Assembly: GCA_007118765.1 (NCBI GenBank)
Contig: SKQZ01000096.1
Location: 1 to 5,193, forward strand
Source of the DNA: Candidatus Hydrogenedentota bacterium
Lineage (GTDB): Bacteria > Hydrogenedentota > Hydrogenedentia > Hydrogenedentales > CAITNO01
Direction of reading: 5' to 3'
Length of the DNA stretch: 5,193 bases
Each line of letters opens with the position of its first letter. Position 1 is the stretch's first letter. The translations under genes were made by a program, and so were the position numbers. This document shows, in pieces, positions 1 to 4,937 of this stretch. A model generated the notes under the pieces. The model was not told where the DNA came from, did not search any database, and was given only the letters and a program-made list of their open reading frames with translations.

Positions 1-596
1 AACGGGCACTTGCAGAGAAAAACGGCAACTTTGACGAAGCCGTTCAATACCTGCGTGAAAAGGGCATGGCAAAGGCCGCCAAGCGCGCCAGCAAGGTCGC
101 AAATGAAGGCGCCGTCGCCTCCTATATTCACATGGGCGGCAAAATAGGCGTGCTCGTTGAAGTGAATTGCGAAACCGACTTCGTCGCACGTGGCGAAGCG
201 TTTCAGCAGTTCGTAAAAGATGTGTGCCTGCAAATCTGTTCCGCCACACCGCAATGGGTTGCCAAAGAGGAAGTGCCCGCAGAAGCGTATGAAGCGGAAA
301 AAGCCGTGTACGTGAAGCAAGCGGAAGAAACAGGAAAACCGCCGCAAATTTGTGAGAAAATAGCCGAAGGAAAAATGAACAAGTGGTATAGCGAAGTCTG
401 CTTGCTGGAGCAGCCTTTCGTAAAAGACGACAAAAAGACCATTGCAGACCTCATTGCCGAACTTACGGGCAAGTGTGGTGAGAAAGTGGCCGTCCGTCGT
501 TTTGTGCGCTATGAACTTGGCGAAGGCATTGAAAAAGAAGAACAGGATTTTGCCGCGGAAGTGGCCGCCGAATTAGCCAAAGCAGAACAGCAGTAA
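1..596 (+). CDS. tsf: Elongation factor Ts (EF-Ts), 5' partial
   Basis: EF-Ts is the cytoplasmic guanine-nucleotide exchange factor that recycles EF-Tu-GDP to EF-Tu-GTP during translation elongation. The reading frame is already open at base 3, and its first visible residues (RALAEKNGNFDEAVQYLREKG) match the end of the N-terminal UBA-like domain. The ATG at 66 is therefore internal; by family alignment roughly 25 N-terminal residues lie outside the window. The core motif TDFVAR, which contacts EF-Tu, is encoded at 174-191, preceded by the conserved GGKIGVLVEVNCE. Further family landmarks are LLEQPFVKDD and the C-terminal RRFVRYELGEG. About 197 residues are visible, so the whole protein should be near 220 aa, the short form common outside enterics. 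It ends with TAA 15 nt before pyrH, implying one operon. rpsB would be expected just upstream but cannot be seen. Identity is very secure. Confidence 0.97.
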   Translation, partial: RALAEKNGNFDEAVQYLREKGMAKAAKRASKVANEGAVASYIHMGGKIGVLVEVNCETDFVARGEAFQQFVKDVCLQICSATPQWVAKEEVPAEAYEAEKAVYVKQAEETGKPPQICEKIAEGKMNKWYSEVCLLEQPFVKDDKKTIADLIAELTGKCGEKVAVRRFVRYELGEGIEKEEQDFAAEVAAELAKAEQQ

Positions 597-598
597 CC

Positions 599-602
599 GG
601 AG
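599..602 (+). promoter_or_regulatory. Shine-Dalgarno site deciding the GTG start of pyrH
   Basis: GGAG lies 9 nt before the GTG at 612, in the short gap after the tsf stop. The first downstream in-frame ATG (639) would remove the start of the conserved first beta strand leading into KLSG, so the GTG start is preferred. Confidence 0.65.
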
Positions 603-611
603 CACCAAGAC

Positions 612-1334
612 GTGTCCAAAGCCGTGTATAGCCGTGTCATGCTCAAGTTGAGCGGCCAGGCGCTTGAAGGCGTTGAAGGCCGCGGAGGCATTGACTTTGA
701 CACGGTGGGGCGCTTTTGTGATGAAGTGGCGCAGGTGGCGCGCATGGGCGTTGAAATCGGCATGGTCATTGGCGGCGGCAACATTTTCCGAGGCGAGCGA
801 GGGGTGGAAACCGGTCTTGACCGGCCAACCGGCGATTACATGGGCATGCTGGCGACGGTCATAAACTCGCTGGCCATACAGGCGTCACTCGAAAAGCGGG
901 GCGTCATGACCCGGGTCATGAGCGCCATAGAAATGCCGCCAATAGCCGAGCGCTACATCCGACGCCGGGCCACACGCCATCTGGACAAAGGGCGTATTGT
1001 CATTTTTGCGGCGGGTACGGGAAATCCCTTTTTCACCACTGATACGGCGGCGGCGTTGCGGGCCAACGAGATTGGCGCCGAGATAGTGATGAAGGCGACC
1101 CGCGTGGACGGTGTGTATGAGGCCGACCCGAAAACCAACAAAGATGCCAAACGGTATGAAAACCTTAACTACACGGAAGTGTTGTCGCAGAATCTGCGGG
1201 TGATGGACGCAACCGCCATATCCCTCTGCCGCGAAAACAACCTTCCCGTGCTGGTTTTTGACTTGACGCAACCCGGTAATTTAATGAAGGTTATTCAAGG
1301 CGATCCGATAGGCACGCTGGTAAAGGGAGAGTAG
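612..1334 (+). CDS. pyrH: UMP kinase (uridylate kinase), GTG start
   Basis: PyrH phosphorylates UMP to UDP with ATP, a step of de novo pyrimidine nucleotide synthesis. It belongs to the amino-acid-kinase fold family and is normally a cytoplasmic homohexamer. The 240-residue product has the family's usual length and all its landmarks: KLSG at 12-15, GGGNIFRG at 54-61 (nucleotide-binding glycine loop), DYMGMLATVIN at 75-85 (UMP site), GTGNPFFTTDTAA at 135-147 (phosphate-acceptor region), KATRVDGVYEADP at 161-173 and VMDATA at 197-202. The residue after KLSG is Gln16 where E. coli has Glu (KLSGEAL), a mild departure. The 111-131 segment (IAERYIRRRA then HLDKGRIVIF) looks like the non-enteric type. 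GTG is the start, with GGAG 9 nt upstream. The TAG stop lies 3 nt before frr, so the two genes are co-transcribed and probably translationally coupled. Confidence 0.97.
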   Translation: MSKAVYSRVMLKLSGQALEGVEGRGGIDFDTVGRFCDEVAQVARMGVEIGMVIGGGNIFRGERGVETGLDRPTGDYMGMLATVINSLAIQASLEKRGVMTRVMSAIEMPPIAERYIRRRATRHLDKGRIVIFAAGTGNPFFTTDTAAALRANEIGAEIVMKATRVDGVYEADPKTNKDAKRYENLNYTEVLSQNLRVMDATAISLCRENNLPVLVFDLTQPGNLMKVIQGDPIGTLVKGE

Positions 1335-1337
1335 ACT

Positions 1338-1898
1338 ATGTCGCATACCGTCACAATGAAAGAAGCCAAGGACAAAATGAACAAAAGTGTGGAGGCTTTC
1401 CATCAGGAATTAAGCAATCTCCGCACGGGTCGCGCCAATCCAGGCATGCTCGATTCTCTGGATATCGAGGTCTATGGCGCAAAGATGAAACTGAATCAAC
1501 TCGGGACGGTGACCGTGCCCGACCCGCACACCATCGCCATTGATTTGTGGGACAAGTCGCAGATCAATGTGGTGGAAAAGGCGTTGCGTGCTTCGCCGTT
1601 GGACATCAACCCCACCAATGACGGACGCTTGATTCGGGTGCCGATTCCGCCGTTGACCGAAGAGCGGCGCCGGGACATTGTCAAAGTCGCCGGCAAATGC
1701 GCCGAAGAAGCGCGGATTGCCGTGCGCAACATTCGCCGCCACGCCATTGATACCATCAAATCGCTGCAAAAAGACGGCGAAGTGCCGGAAGACGACGCCC
1801 ATCGGCTTTCAGACGAAGTGCAAAAGATGACGGACAAGCATATCGAGGAGATTGACGAAGCCCTGAAGGCCAAAGAGGCGGATATTATGGAAGTGTGA
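1338..1898 (+). CDS. frr: Ribosome recycling factor (RRF)
   Basis: RRF acts with EF-G to split post-termination ribosomes into subunits. The 186-aa product matches the usual length (185 aa in E. coli) and covers both domains: the three-helix bundle from about 1-30 and 106-186, and the beta-rich domain II from about 31-105. Landmarks seen are LSNLRTGRANPGMLD (25-39), the hinge-side RVPIPPLTEERR (100-111) and the ribosome-contacting basic helix AVRNIRRHA (128-136). The conserved arginines are present in that helix, while E. coli has Asp where this protein has His135. The Shine-Dalgarno site AGGGAG (1324-1329) lies inside the end of pyrH, 8 nt before the ATG, which supports tight coupling to pyrH. 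Two hairpins with T-rich tails follow the stop, so this is probably the end of a transcription unit, at least in part. Confidence 0.97.
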   Translation: MSHTVTMKEAKDKMNKSVEAFHQELSNLRTGRANPGMLDSLDIEVYGAKMKLNQLGTVTVPDPHTIAIDLWDKSQINVVEKALRASPLDINPTNDGRLIRVPIPPLTEERRRDIVKVAGKCAEEARIAVRNIRRHAIDTIKSLQKDGEVPEDDAHRLSDEVQKMTDKHIEEIDEALKAKEADIMEV

Positions 1899-1900
1899 CC

Positions 1901-1932
1901 CGGGTGCACGTCGCCCGATGCTTTGTTGTGTT
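1901..1932 (+). terminator. First terminator-like hairpin after frr (weak)
   Basis: Three bases after the frr stop, CGGGTG (1901-1906) can pair with CGCCCG (1912-1917) around the 5-nt loop CACGT; one pair is G-U. A T-rich but interrupted stretch, CTTTGTTGTGTT (1921-1932), follows after three bases. The stem is short and the T tract broken, so on its own this is only a weak intrinsic terminator candidate. It may act in tandem with the hairpin just downstream. Confidence 0.35.
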
Positions 1933-1933
1933 C

Positions 1934-1978
1934 TGCCGCGGCGGGCGCGGGTGCGTCCTTGCCGCGGTGTTTTGTTTT
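1934..1978 (+). terminator. Probable intrinsic terminator between frr and uppS
   Basis: CCGCGGC (1936-1942) and GCCGCGG (1961-1967) are exact reverse complements, and two G-U pairs can extend the base of the stem outward (1934-1935 with 1968-1969). The 18-nt loop can fold partly on itself. The tail TGTTTTGTTTT (1968-1978) is T-rich with two G interruptions. This is the best terminator candidate in the window and would separate tsf-pyrH-frr from uppS-cdsA. Each arm contains the palindrome CCGCGG, so other foldings are possible. I found no convincing -35/-10 pair between it and uppS, so uppS may depend on read-through or on a promoter I cannot recognise. Confidence 0.5.
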
Positions 1979-2010
1979 CCAACGATGTGCTGTAGTAGAG
2001 GAAATGCTGT

Positions 2011-2751
2011 ATGGAAAAAGTCCCGCCGCCGGATAGTCGCATTGACATGGAGCGTGTGCCTGCCCATATCGCCATTATTATGGACGGCAACGGGCGGTGG
2101 GCCAAACAGCATGGCAAAACACGTTCCCAAGGTCACGAGGCGGGCGCGCGCAATGTGCGTGTTGTCACGGAGGCCTGTCGCGAACTTGGCGTGCGCGCCT
2201 TGACGCTCTTTGCCTTCAGCACGGAAAACTGGAACCGTCCCCAAAAAGAGGTGGATGATCTCTTTCGCCTTATCAGTCGCGCAATGCAACAGTATGCCAA
2301 TCGCATTCACGAAACTGATGTGCGGCTTCGACACTTGGGCGATCTGGACGGGCTTCCGAAAAGCGCCGCCAATGATGTGCGCAAGTGCATGGATCTTACG
2401 AGCGACAACAAAACAATGGATGTGTGTGTGGCGCTGAATTATGGCGGTCGCGCCGAACTTGTCCGGGCGGCGCGCCGTTTGGCCGATGAGGCGGCACGCG
2501 GCAATATCGCACCGGAGGATATTACGGAAGACACGCTGGCGCAACACTTGTATTTGCCGGAACACAGTGAGGTGGATTTGTTGATTCGCACCAGCGGCGA
2601 GTTGCGGATCAGCAACTTTATGTTGTGGCAGATTTCGTATGCGGAAATTGTAGTGACGCCCACGTTATGGCCTGATTTTGACGCACAGGCGCTGTACGAC
2701 GCGGTGATTGCCTATCAGAGCCGCGACAGACGGTTTGGAGGTCGGCCATGA
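2011..2751 (+). CDS. uppS: Isoprenyl transferase / (2Z,6E)-farnesyl-diphosphate-specific undecaprenyl diphosphate synthase
   Basis: This cis-prenyltransferase adds isopentenyl units to farnesyl diphosphate to make undecaprenyl diphosphate, the lipid carrier for peptidoglycan and other surface polymers. It is a cytoplasmic or membrane-associated homodimer. The 246-aa product has all the signature regions: HIAIIMDGNGRWA (19-31) with the Mg-binding Asp25, the FAFSTENWNRP run (67-77), NYGGRAE (143-149), DLLIRTSGE (189-197) followed by RISNF, YAE (210-212) with the conserved acidic residue, and RRFGG at the C-terminus. Shine-Dalgarno AGAGGA (1997-2002) lies 8 nt before the ATG. The stop overlaps the cdsA start by ATGA. 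The exact product chain length cannot be told from sequence, but a C55 product is the default in this genomic context. In E. coli dxr stands between frr and uppS; it is absent here. Confidence 0.96.
   Translation: MEKVPPPDSRIDMERVPAHIAIIMDGNGRWAKQHGKTRSQGHEAGARNVRVVTEACRELGVRALTLFAFSTENWNRPQKEVDDLFRLISRAMQQYANRIHETDVRLRHLGDLDGLPKSAANDVRKCMDLTSDNKTMDVCVALNYGGRAELVRAARRLADEAARGNIAPEDITEDTLAQHLYLPEHSEVDLLIRTSGELRISNFMLWQISYAEIVVTPTLWPDFDAQALYDAVIAYQSRDRRFGGRP
2737..2742 (+). promoter_or_regulatory. Shine-Dalgarno site favouring the cdsA start at 2748
   Basis: GGAGGT, the strongest Shine-Dalgarno match in the window, lies inside the 3' end of uppS, 5 nt before the ATG at 2748. The alternative in-frame ATG at 2772 has only a weaker AAGG (2761-2764) before it. 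With the ATGA overlap, this favours 2748. Confidence 0.65.
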
Positions 2752-3596
2752 ACCTGCCTCAAGGCGACGGTATGCGCTTGCGTTTTGTAACAGCCTTTAC
2801 GTTGCTGCCTTTTCTTGTGCTGATCGTATGGCTGCCCATGCTTCGCTGGGTCTATGTGGCCATGATAGCCGCGCTTGTGCTCATCGGCGCCCGCGAGTTC
2901 TTCACCATGGCGGCGCGGACGGGCATTGAGGTGGCGGGCAGGTCGGGAACCTTGTTGGCCGGCGTGTTGGCGGTGAGCGCGGGGTTTGCCGGCAATGGCG
3001 GATATGCGCCGCATGTGGTGCTGACCCTGGCCGTATTTGCCGTGGCAACGGTACATCTGTTTTCTGCGCGGCATACCATCGCCGGGTTGTCAACATCCGT
3101 GTTCGGGCTCCTTTACGTGGGCTATTGCGGCTCCTTTTTTGTGGCGTTGCATCAAATCCCGGAGCAAGGGCCGGCGCTGATCACCATGCTGATTGTGCTT
3201 ATCGGCTGTTCGGATACGGGCGCGTATTTGGTGGGCAAGGCCATTGGACGACATAAACTGGCGCCGACGGTAAGCCCGAACAAAACGATAGAAGGCAGCA
3301 CGGCCGCGGTGATAAGCGCTGCGCTGGCAGGCGTGGTGTTGTTCGCGCTCAAATCCGGGCTGGATTGGCATTCTTATCCGGACTGGCCGTTAAGCGCGTA
3401 TGTAATTGCGGGCATTTTTCTGTCGGTGGTGGGGCAGATGGGCGACCTGGTGGAGTCGCTGTTGAAGCGGAACGCCGGGGTCAAGGATTCCGGGACGCTG
3501 TTCCCGGGGCATGGCGGCGTTCTCGACCGTTGTGACGCGTTTCTTTTCGGCGGGCCTGCTTTGTACTATATGACGCTGTATCTTGGAACCATGTGA
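2748..3596 (+). CDS. cdsA: Phosphatidate cytidylyltransferase (CDP-diglyceride synthase)
   Basis: CdsA is an integral inner-membrane enzyme that converts phosphatidic acid and CTP to CDP-diacylglycerol, the precursor of the main phospholipids. The 282-aa product is hydrophobic, with membrane segments visible at roughly 12-30, 33-48, 67-82, 88-105, 114-134, 142-155, 185-201, 216-230 and 265-280. The C-terminal family signature runs from Ser237 to Asp263: SLLKR, then KDSG, then LFPGHGGVLDRCD. Upstream are SDTGAY (155-160) and SPNKTIEG (176-183), also typical. Position 262 is Cys in DRCD, where members usually carry a hydrophobic residue such as Ile, Met or Val. The start at 2748 overlaps the uppS stop by ATGA. 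A start at 2772 (MRLRFVTAF) would look more like many homologues at the N-terminus and cannot be excluded. rseP and bamA, common neighbours, do not follow; prfB does. Confidence 0.95.
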   Translation: MNLPQGDGMRLRFVTAFTLLPFLVLIVWLPMLRWVYVAMIAALVLIGAREFFTMAARTGIEVAGRSGTLLAGVLAVSAGFAGNGGYAPHVVLTLAVFAVATVHLFSARHTIAGLSTSVFGLLYVGYCGSFFVALHQIPEQGPALITMLIVLIGCSDTGAYLVGKAIGRHKLAPTVSPNKTIEGSTAAVISAALAGVVLFALKSGLDWHSYPDWPLSAYVIAGIFLSVVGQMGDLVESLLKRNAGVKDSGTLFPGHGGVLDRCDAFLFGGPALYYMTLYLGTM

Positions 3597-3608
3597 GCAC
3601 CAACCTGA

Positions 3609-3626
3609 GCCGCGACGCTTCGCGGC
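3609..3626. other. Perfect 7-bp hairpin in the prfB leader
   Basis: GCCGCGA (3609-3615) and TCGCGGC (3620-3626) are exact reverse complements around the 4-nt loop CGCT. The hairpin starts 12 nt after the cdsA stop and ends 17 nt before the preferred prfB ATG at 3644. No T tract follows, so it is not an intrinsic terminator. It could shape translation initiation of prfB, protect a transcript end, or be a small extragenic palindrome. If prfB instead started at the GTG at 3593, it would lie within the coding region. Confidence 0.6.
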
Positions 3627-3643
3627 ATGGAAACTGTCTATCC

Positions 3644-4762
3644 ATGTATGATGTGGAACGCGATAGCATAAAAGAATACGCCACGCGCCTGAAAGAACTG
3701 CGCGCATGCCTGAACATTGAAGAGGTCAAAAACGACATCGCGGAAGTGGAACAGGTCATGTCGCAACCGGGCTTTTGGGATGCGCCGGAAGAGGCCCAGA
3801 AAACCGTGCAACGGCTGAAAGGTCTGAAAGCGGTGGCAGCCGCGCCGGACGATCTGGCACATGAAATCGAAGAGGCGGAAACGCTTGTGGAAATGGCTTC
3901 GGAAGAGGGCGACGAGAGCATGAAACATGAAATCGCCGCGCATCTTGAAGTCATTGAGAAAAAACTCGCACGCCTGGAGCTGAACAGTTTGTTCATGGAT
4001 CCCCGTGACACGCATCCCGCCATTGTCAGCATTCATCCGGGCGCGGGCGGCACGGAGTCATGCGATTGGGCGGAAATGCTGTATCGTATGATAACGCGCT
4101 TTTGCGAACAGCACGAGTTTGAAGTGGAGGTGCTGGACTATCAACCCGGAGACGAGGCGGGCCTGAAAAGCGCTTCTTTGCGCGTATCAGGGCCCTTCGC
4201 CTATGGCACCCTCAAGTCGGAGGAAGGTGTACATCGTTTGGTGCGCATCTCGCCTTTTGATTCCAACGCGCGACGTCACACCTCTTTTTCTGCAATCGAG
4301 GTGTTGGCCGAGCTGGATGACAGCATTGATATTGAGATACGGGAAGATGACATCAAAATGGACGTGTTTCGAAGCAGCGGCGCAGGCGGCCAAAAAGTGA
4401 ACAAAACAAGCAGCGCCGTGCGGCTTACCCATCAACCCACGGGTATTGTGGTCTCTTGTCAGATCGAACGGTCGCAGCATCGCAACCGCGAAACCGCCAT
4501 GAATATGCTGAAAGCAAAACTGTACGACATTGAACTGAAACGACAGGAAGCGGAATTGAATGCCCAGCGCGAAGGCCAGCAGGATGTGGCATGGGGCAGC
4601 CAAATCCGCAGCTATGTCCTGCACCCTTACCAGATGATCAAGGACCATCGCACAAACGTGGAAACCGGAAACGTGAACAAAGTGCTGGATGGCGACTTGG
4701 ATTTATTTGTGGAGGCATATCTGAAATGGAATCTGGAGCACAAGAGTCGCAGCAATAACTAA
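3644..4762 (+). CDS. prfB: Peptide chain release factor 2 (RF2), no programmed frameshift
   Basis: RF2 recognises UGA and UAA stop codons and triggers release of the finished peptide. The RF2-type anticodon tripeptide SPF is at residues 203-205 (codons 4250-4258), which rules out RF1, and the catalytic GGQ is at 248-250 (4385-4393) in SSGAGGQKVNK. The N-terminal helical domain covers about 1-110. Ser244 stands where E. coli K-12 has Thr246. The product is 372 aa against 365 in E. coli. Starting at this ATG gives MYDVERDSIKEY, which aligns with the usual RF2 N-terminus and puts SPF and GGQ just two residues short of their E. coli positions. An in-frame GTG at 3593, overlapping the cdsA stop as GTGA, would add 17 residues without family resemblance; its Shine-Dalgarno match (GGA at 3585-3587) is weak, as is the one for 3644. 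The frame is continuous through codons 22-25 (TGC CTG AAC ATT), where most bacteria have an in-frame TGA and a +1 shift. Confidence 0.95.
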   Translation: MYDVERDSIKEYATRLKELRACLNIEEVKNDIAEVEQVMSQPGFWDAPEEAQKTVQRLKGLKAVAAAPDDLAHEIEEAETLVEMASEEGDESMKHEIAAHLEVIEKKLARLELNSLFMDPRDTHPAIVSIHPGAGGTESCDWAEMLYRMITRFCEQHEFEVEVLDYQPGDEAGLKSASLRVSGPFAYGTLKSEEGVHRLVRISPFDSNARRHTSFSAIEVLAELDDSIDIEIREDDIKMDVFRSSGAGGQKVNKTSSAVRLTHQPTGIVVSCQIERSQHRNRETAMNMLKAKLYDIELKRQEAELNAQREGQQDVAWGSQIRSYVLHPYQMIKDHRTNVETGNVNKVLDGDLDLFVEAYLKWNLEHKSRSNN

Positions 4763-4780
4763 CGCGACGGTTCCCCGTAA

Positions 4781-4802
4781 CCCGGATGTCGTAATGGCCG
4801 GG
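4781..4802. other. Hairpin after prfB
   Basis: CCCGG (4781-4785) can pair with CCGGG (4798-4802) around a 12-nt loop, 18 nt after the prfB stop. No T tract follows. With a 5-bp stem it is weak evidence for a transcript-end or processing structure. Confidence 0.3.
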
Positions 4803-4805
4803 CGG

Positions 4806-4823
4806 GTGGCCGCGCCACGCGGC
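4806..4823. other. GC-rich hairpin with two exclusive foldings in the prfB-lysS gap
   Basis: GCCGCG (4809-4814) and CGCGGC (4818-4823) are exact reverse complements around the 3-nt loop CCA. An overlapping alternative pairs GTGGC (4806-4810) with GCCAC (4814-4818) around CGC; the two cannot form at once. The following bases (GATGATGATG) are not T-rich, so it does not look like an ordinary intrinsic terminator. The six-base arms are the same as those of the hairpin at 3609-3626. Confidence 0.45.
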
Positions 4824-4834
4824 GATGATGATGC

Positions 4835-4864
4835 TTGCAAAGGTTTTACGCTTTATCATACAAA
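4835..4864 (+). promoter_or_regulatory. Possible weak promoter for lysS
   Basis: TTGCAA (4835-4840) resembles a -35 box and TACAAA (4859-4864) a -10 box at an 18-nt spacing; each matches 4 of 6 consensus bases. A better -10-like hexamer, TATCAT (4854-4859), is only 13 nt from TTGCAA and has no good -35 at the proper distance. If real, the transcript would start near 4871 and carry a leader of roughly 65-70 nt. The 175-bp gap, long for this window, is the main reason to look for a promoter here. Confidence 0.25.
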
Positions 4865-4870
4865 GGAACT

Positions 4871-4897
4871 GACAAGGCGCCAAGTGACGCGCCGGTC
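4871..4897. other. Imperfect hairpin in the lysS leader
   Basis: GGCGC (4876-4880) pairs with GCGCC (4889-4893) around an 8-nt loop. The outer GAC (4871-4873) can pair with GTC (4895-4897) across a small internal loop. It lies 40 nt before the lysS ATG and has no T tract. It may be a leader structure; no known riboswitch class is recognised. Confidence 0.3.
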
Positions 4898-4924
4898 GTG
4901 TTACCCATGTATTCAATCACAAAC

Positions 4925-4928
4925 GGAG
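4925..4928 (+). promoter_or_regulatory. Shine-Dalgarno site of lysS
   Basis: GGAG lies 9 nt before the ATG at 4938, the same motif and spacing as at pyrH. It supports this start for the truncated lysS frame. Confidence 0.6.
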
Positions 4929-4937
4929 CAGTAGAGT

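Noticed and set aside
66..596. A complete 176-aa tsf gene starting at the ATG at 66.
   Set aside because: The same frame is open to the left edge and encodes the conserved end of the EF-Ts N-terminal domain, so the gene is truncated by the window and this ATG is internal.
1972..2000. Possible promoter before uppS (TTGTTT with TGTAGT or GTAGAG).
   Set aside because: TTGTTT and TGTAGT are only 13 nt apart. The hexamer at correct spacing, GTAGAG, does not resemble a -10 box.
1895..2203. Open frame of 102 codons over the frr-uppS gap, as a possible small gene.
   Set aside because: It runs through the terminator hairpins and into uppS in another frame, has no Shine-Dalgarno site of its own, and gives a composition-driven Cys/Arg/Gly-rich product with no recognisable family.
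1885..2565. Long open frame on the - strand (226 codons) opposite uppS.
   Set aside because: It lies antisense to a fully conserved uppS and crosses the gap with its hairpins. The product resembles no family and is a codon-bias shadow typical of GC-rich genes.
3593..3643. GTG at 3593 as the prfB start, overlapping the cdsA stop.
   Set aside because: It would add 17 residues unlike known RF2 N-termini and would include a perfect hairpin. Starting at 3644 matches E. coli RF2 spacing to SPF and GGQ. Kept as an alternative only.
4804..4814. GGGTGGCCGCG upstream of lysS resembles the T-box consensus AGGGTGGNACCGCG of tRNA-sensing leaders.
   Set aside because: It lacks the central NA and the leading A. 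Only about 40 nt separate it from the prfB stop, too little for Stem I with a specifier loop, and no T-rich terminator follows. The match is probably chance in GC-rich DNA, though a covariance-model search for T-box RNAs would settle it.
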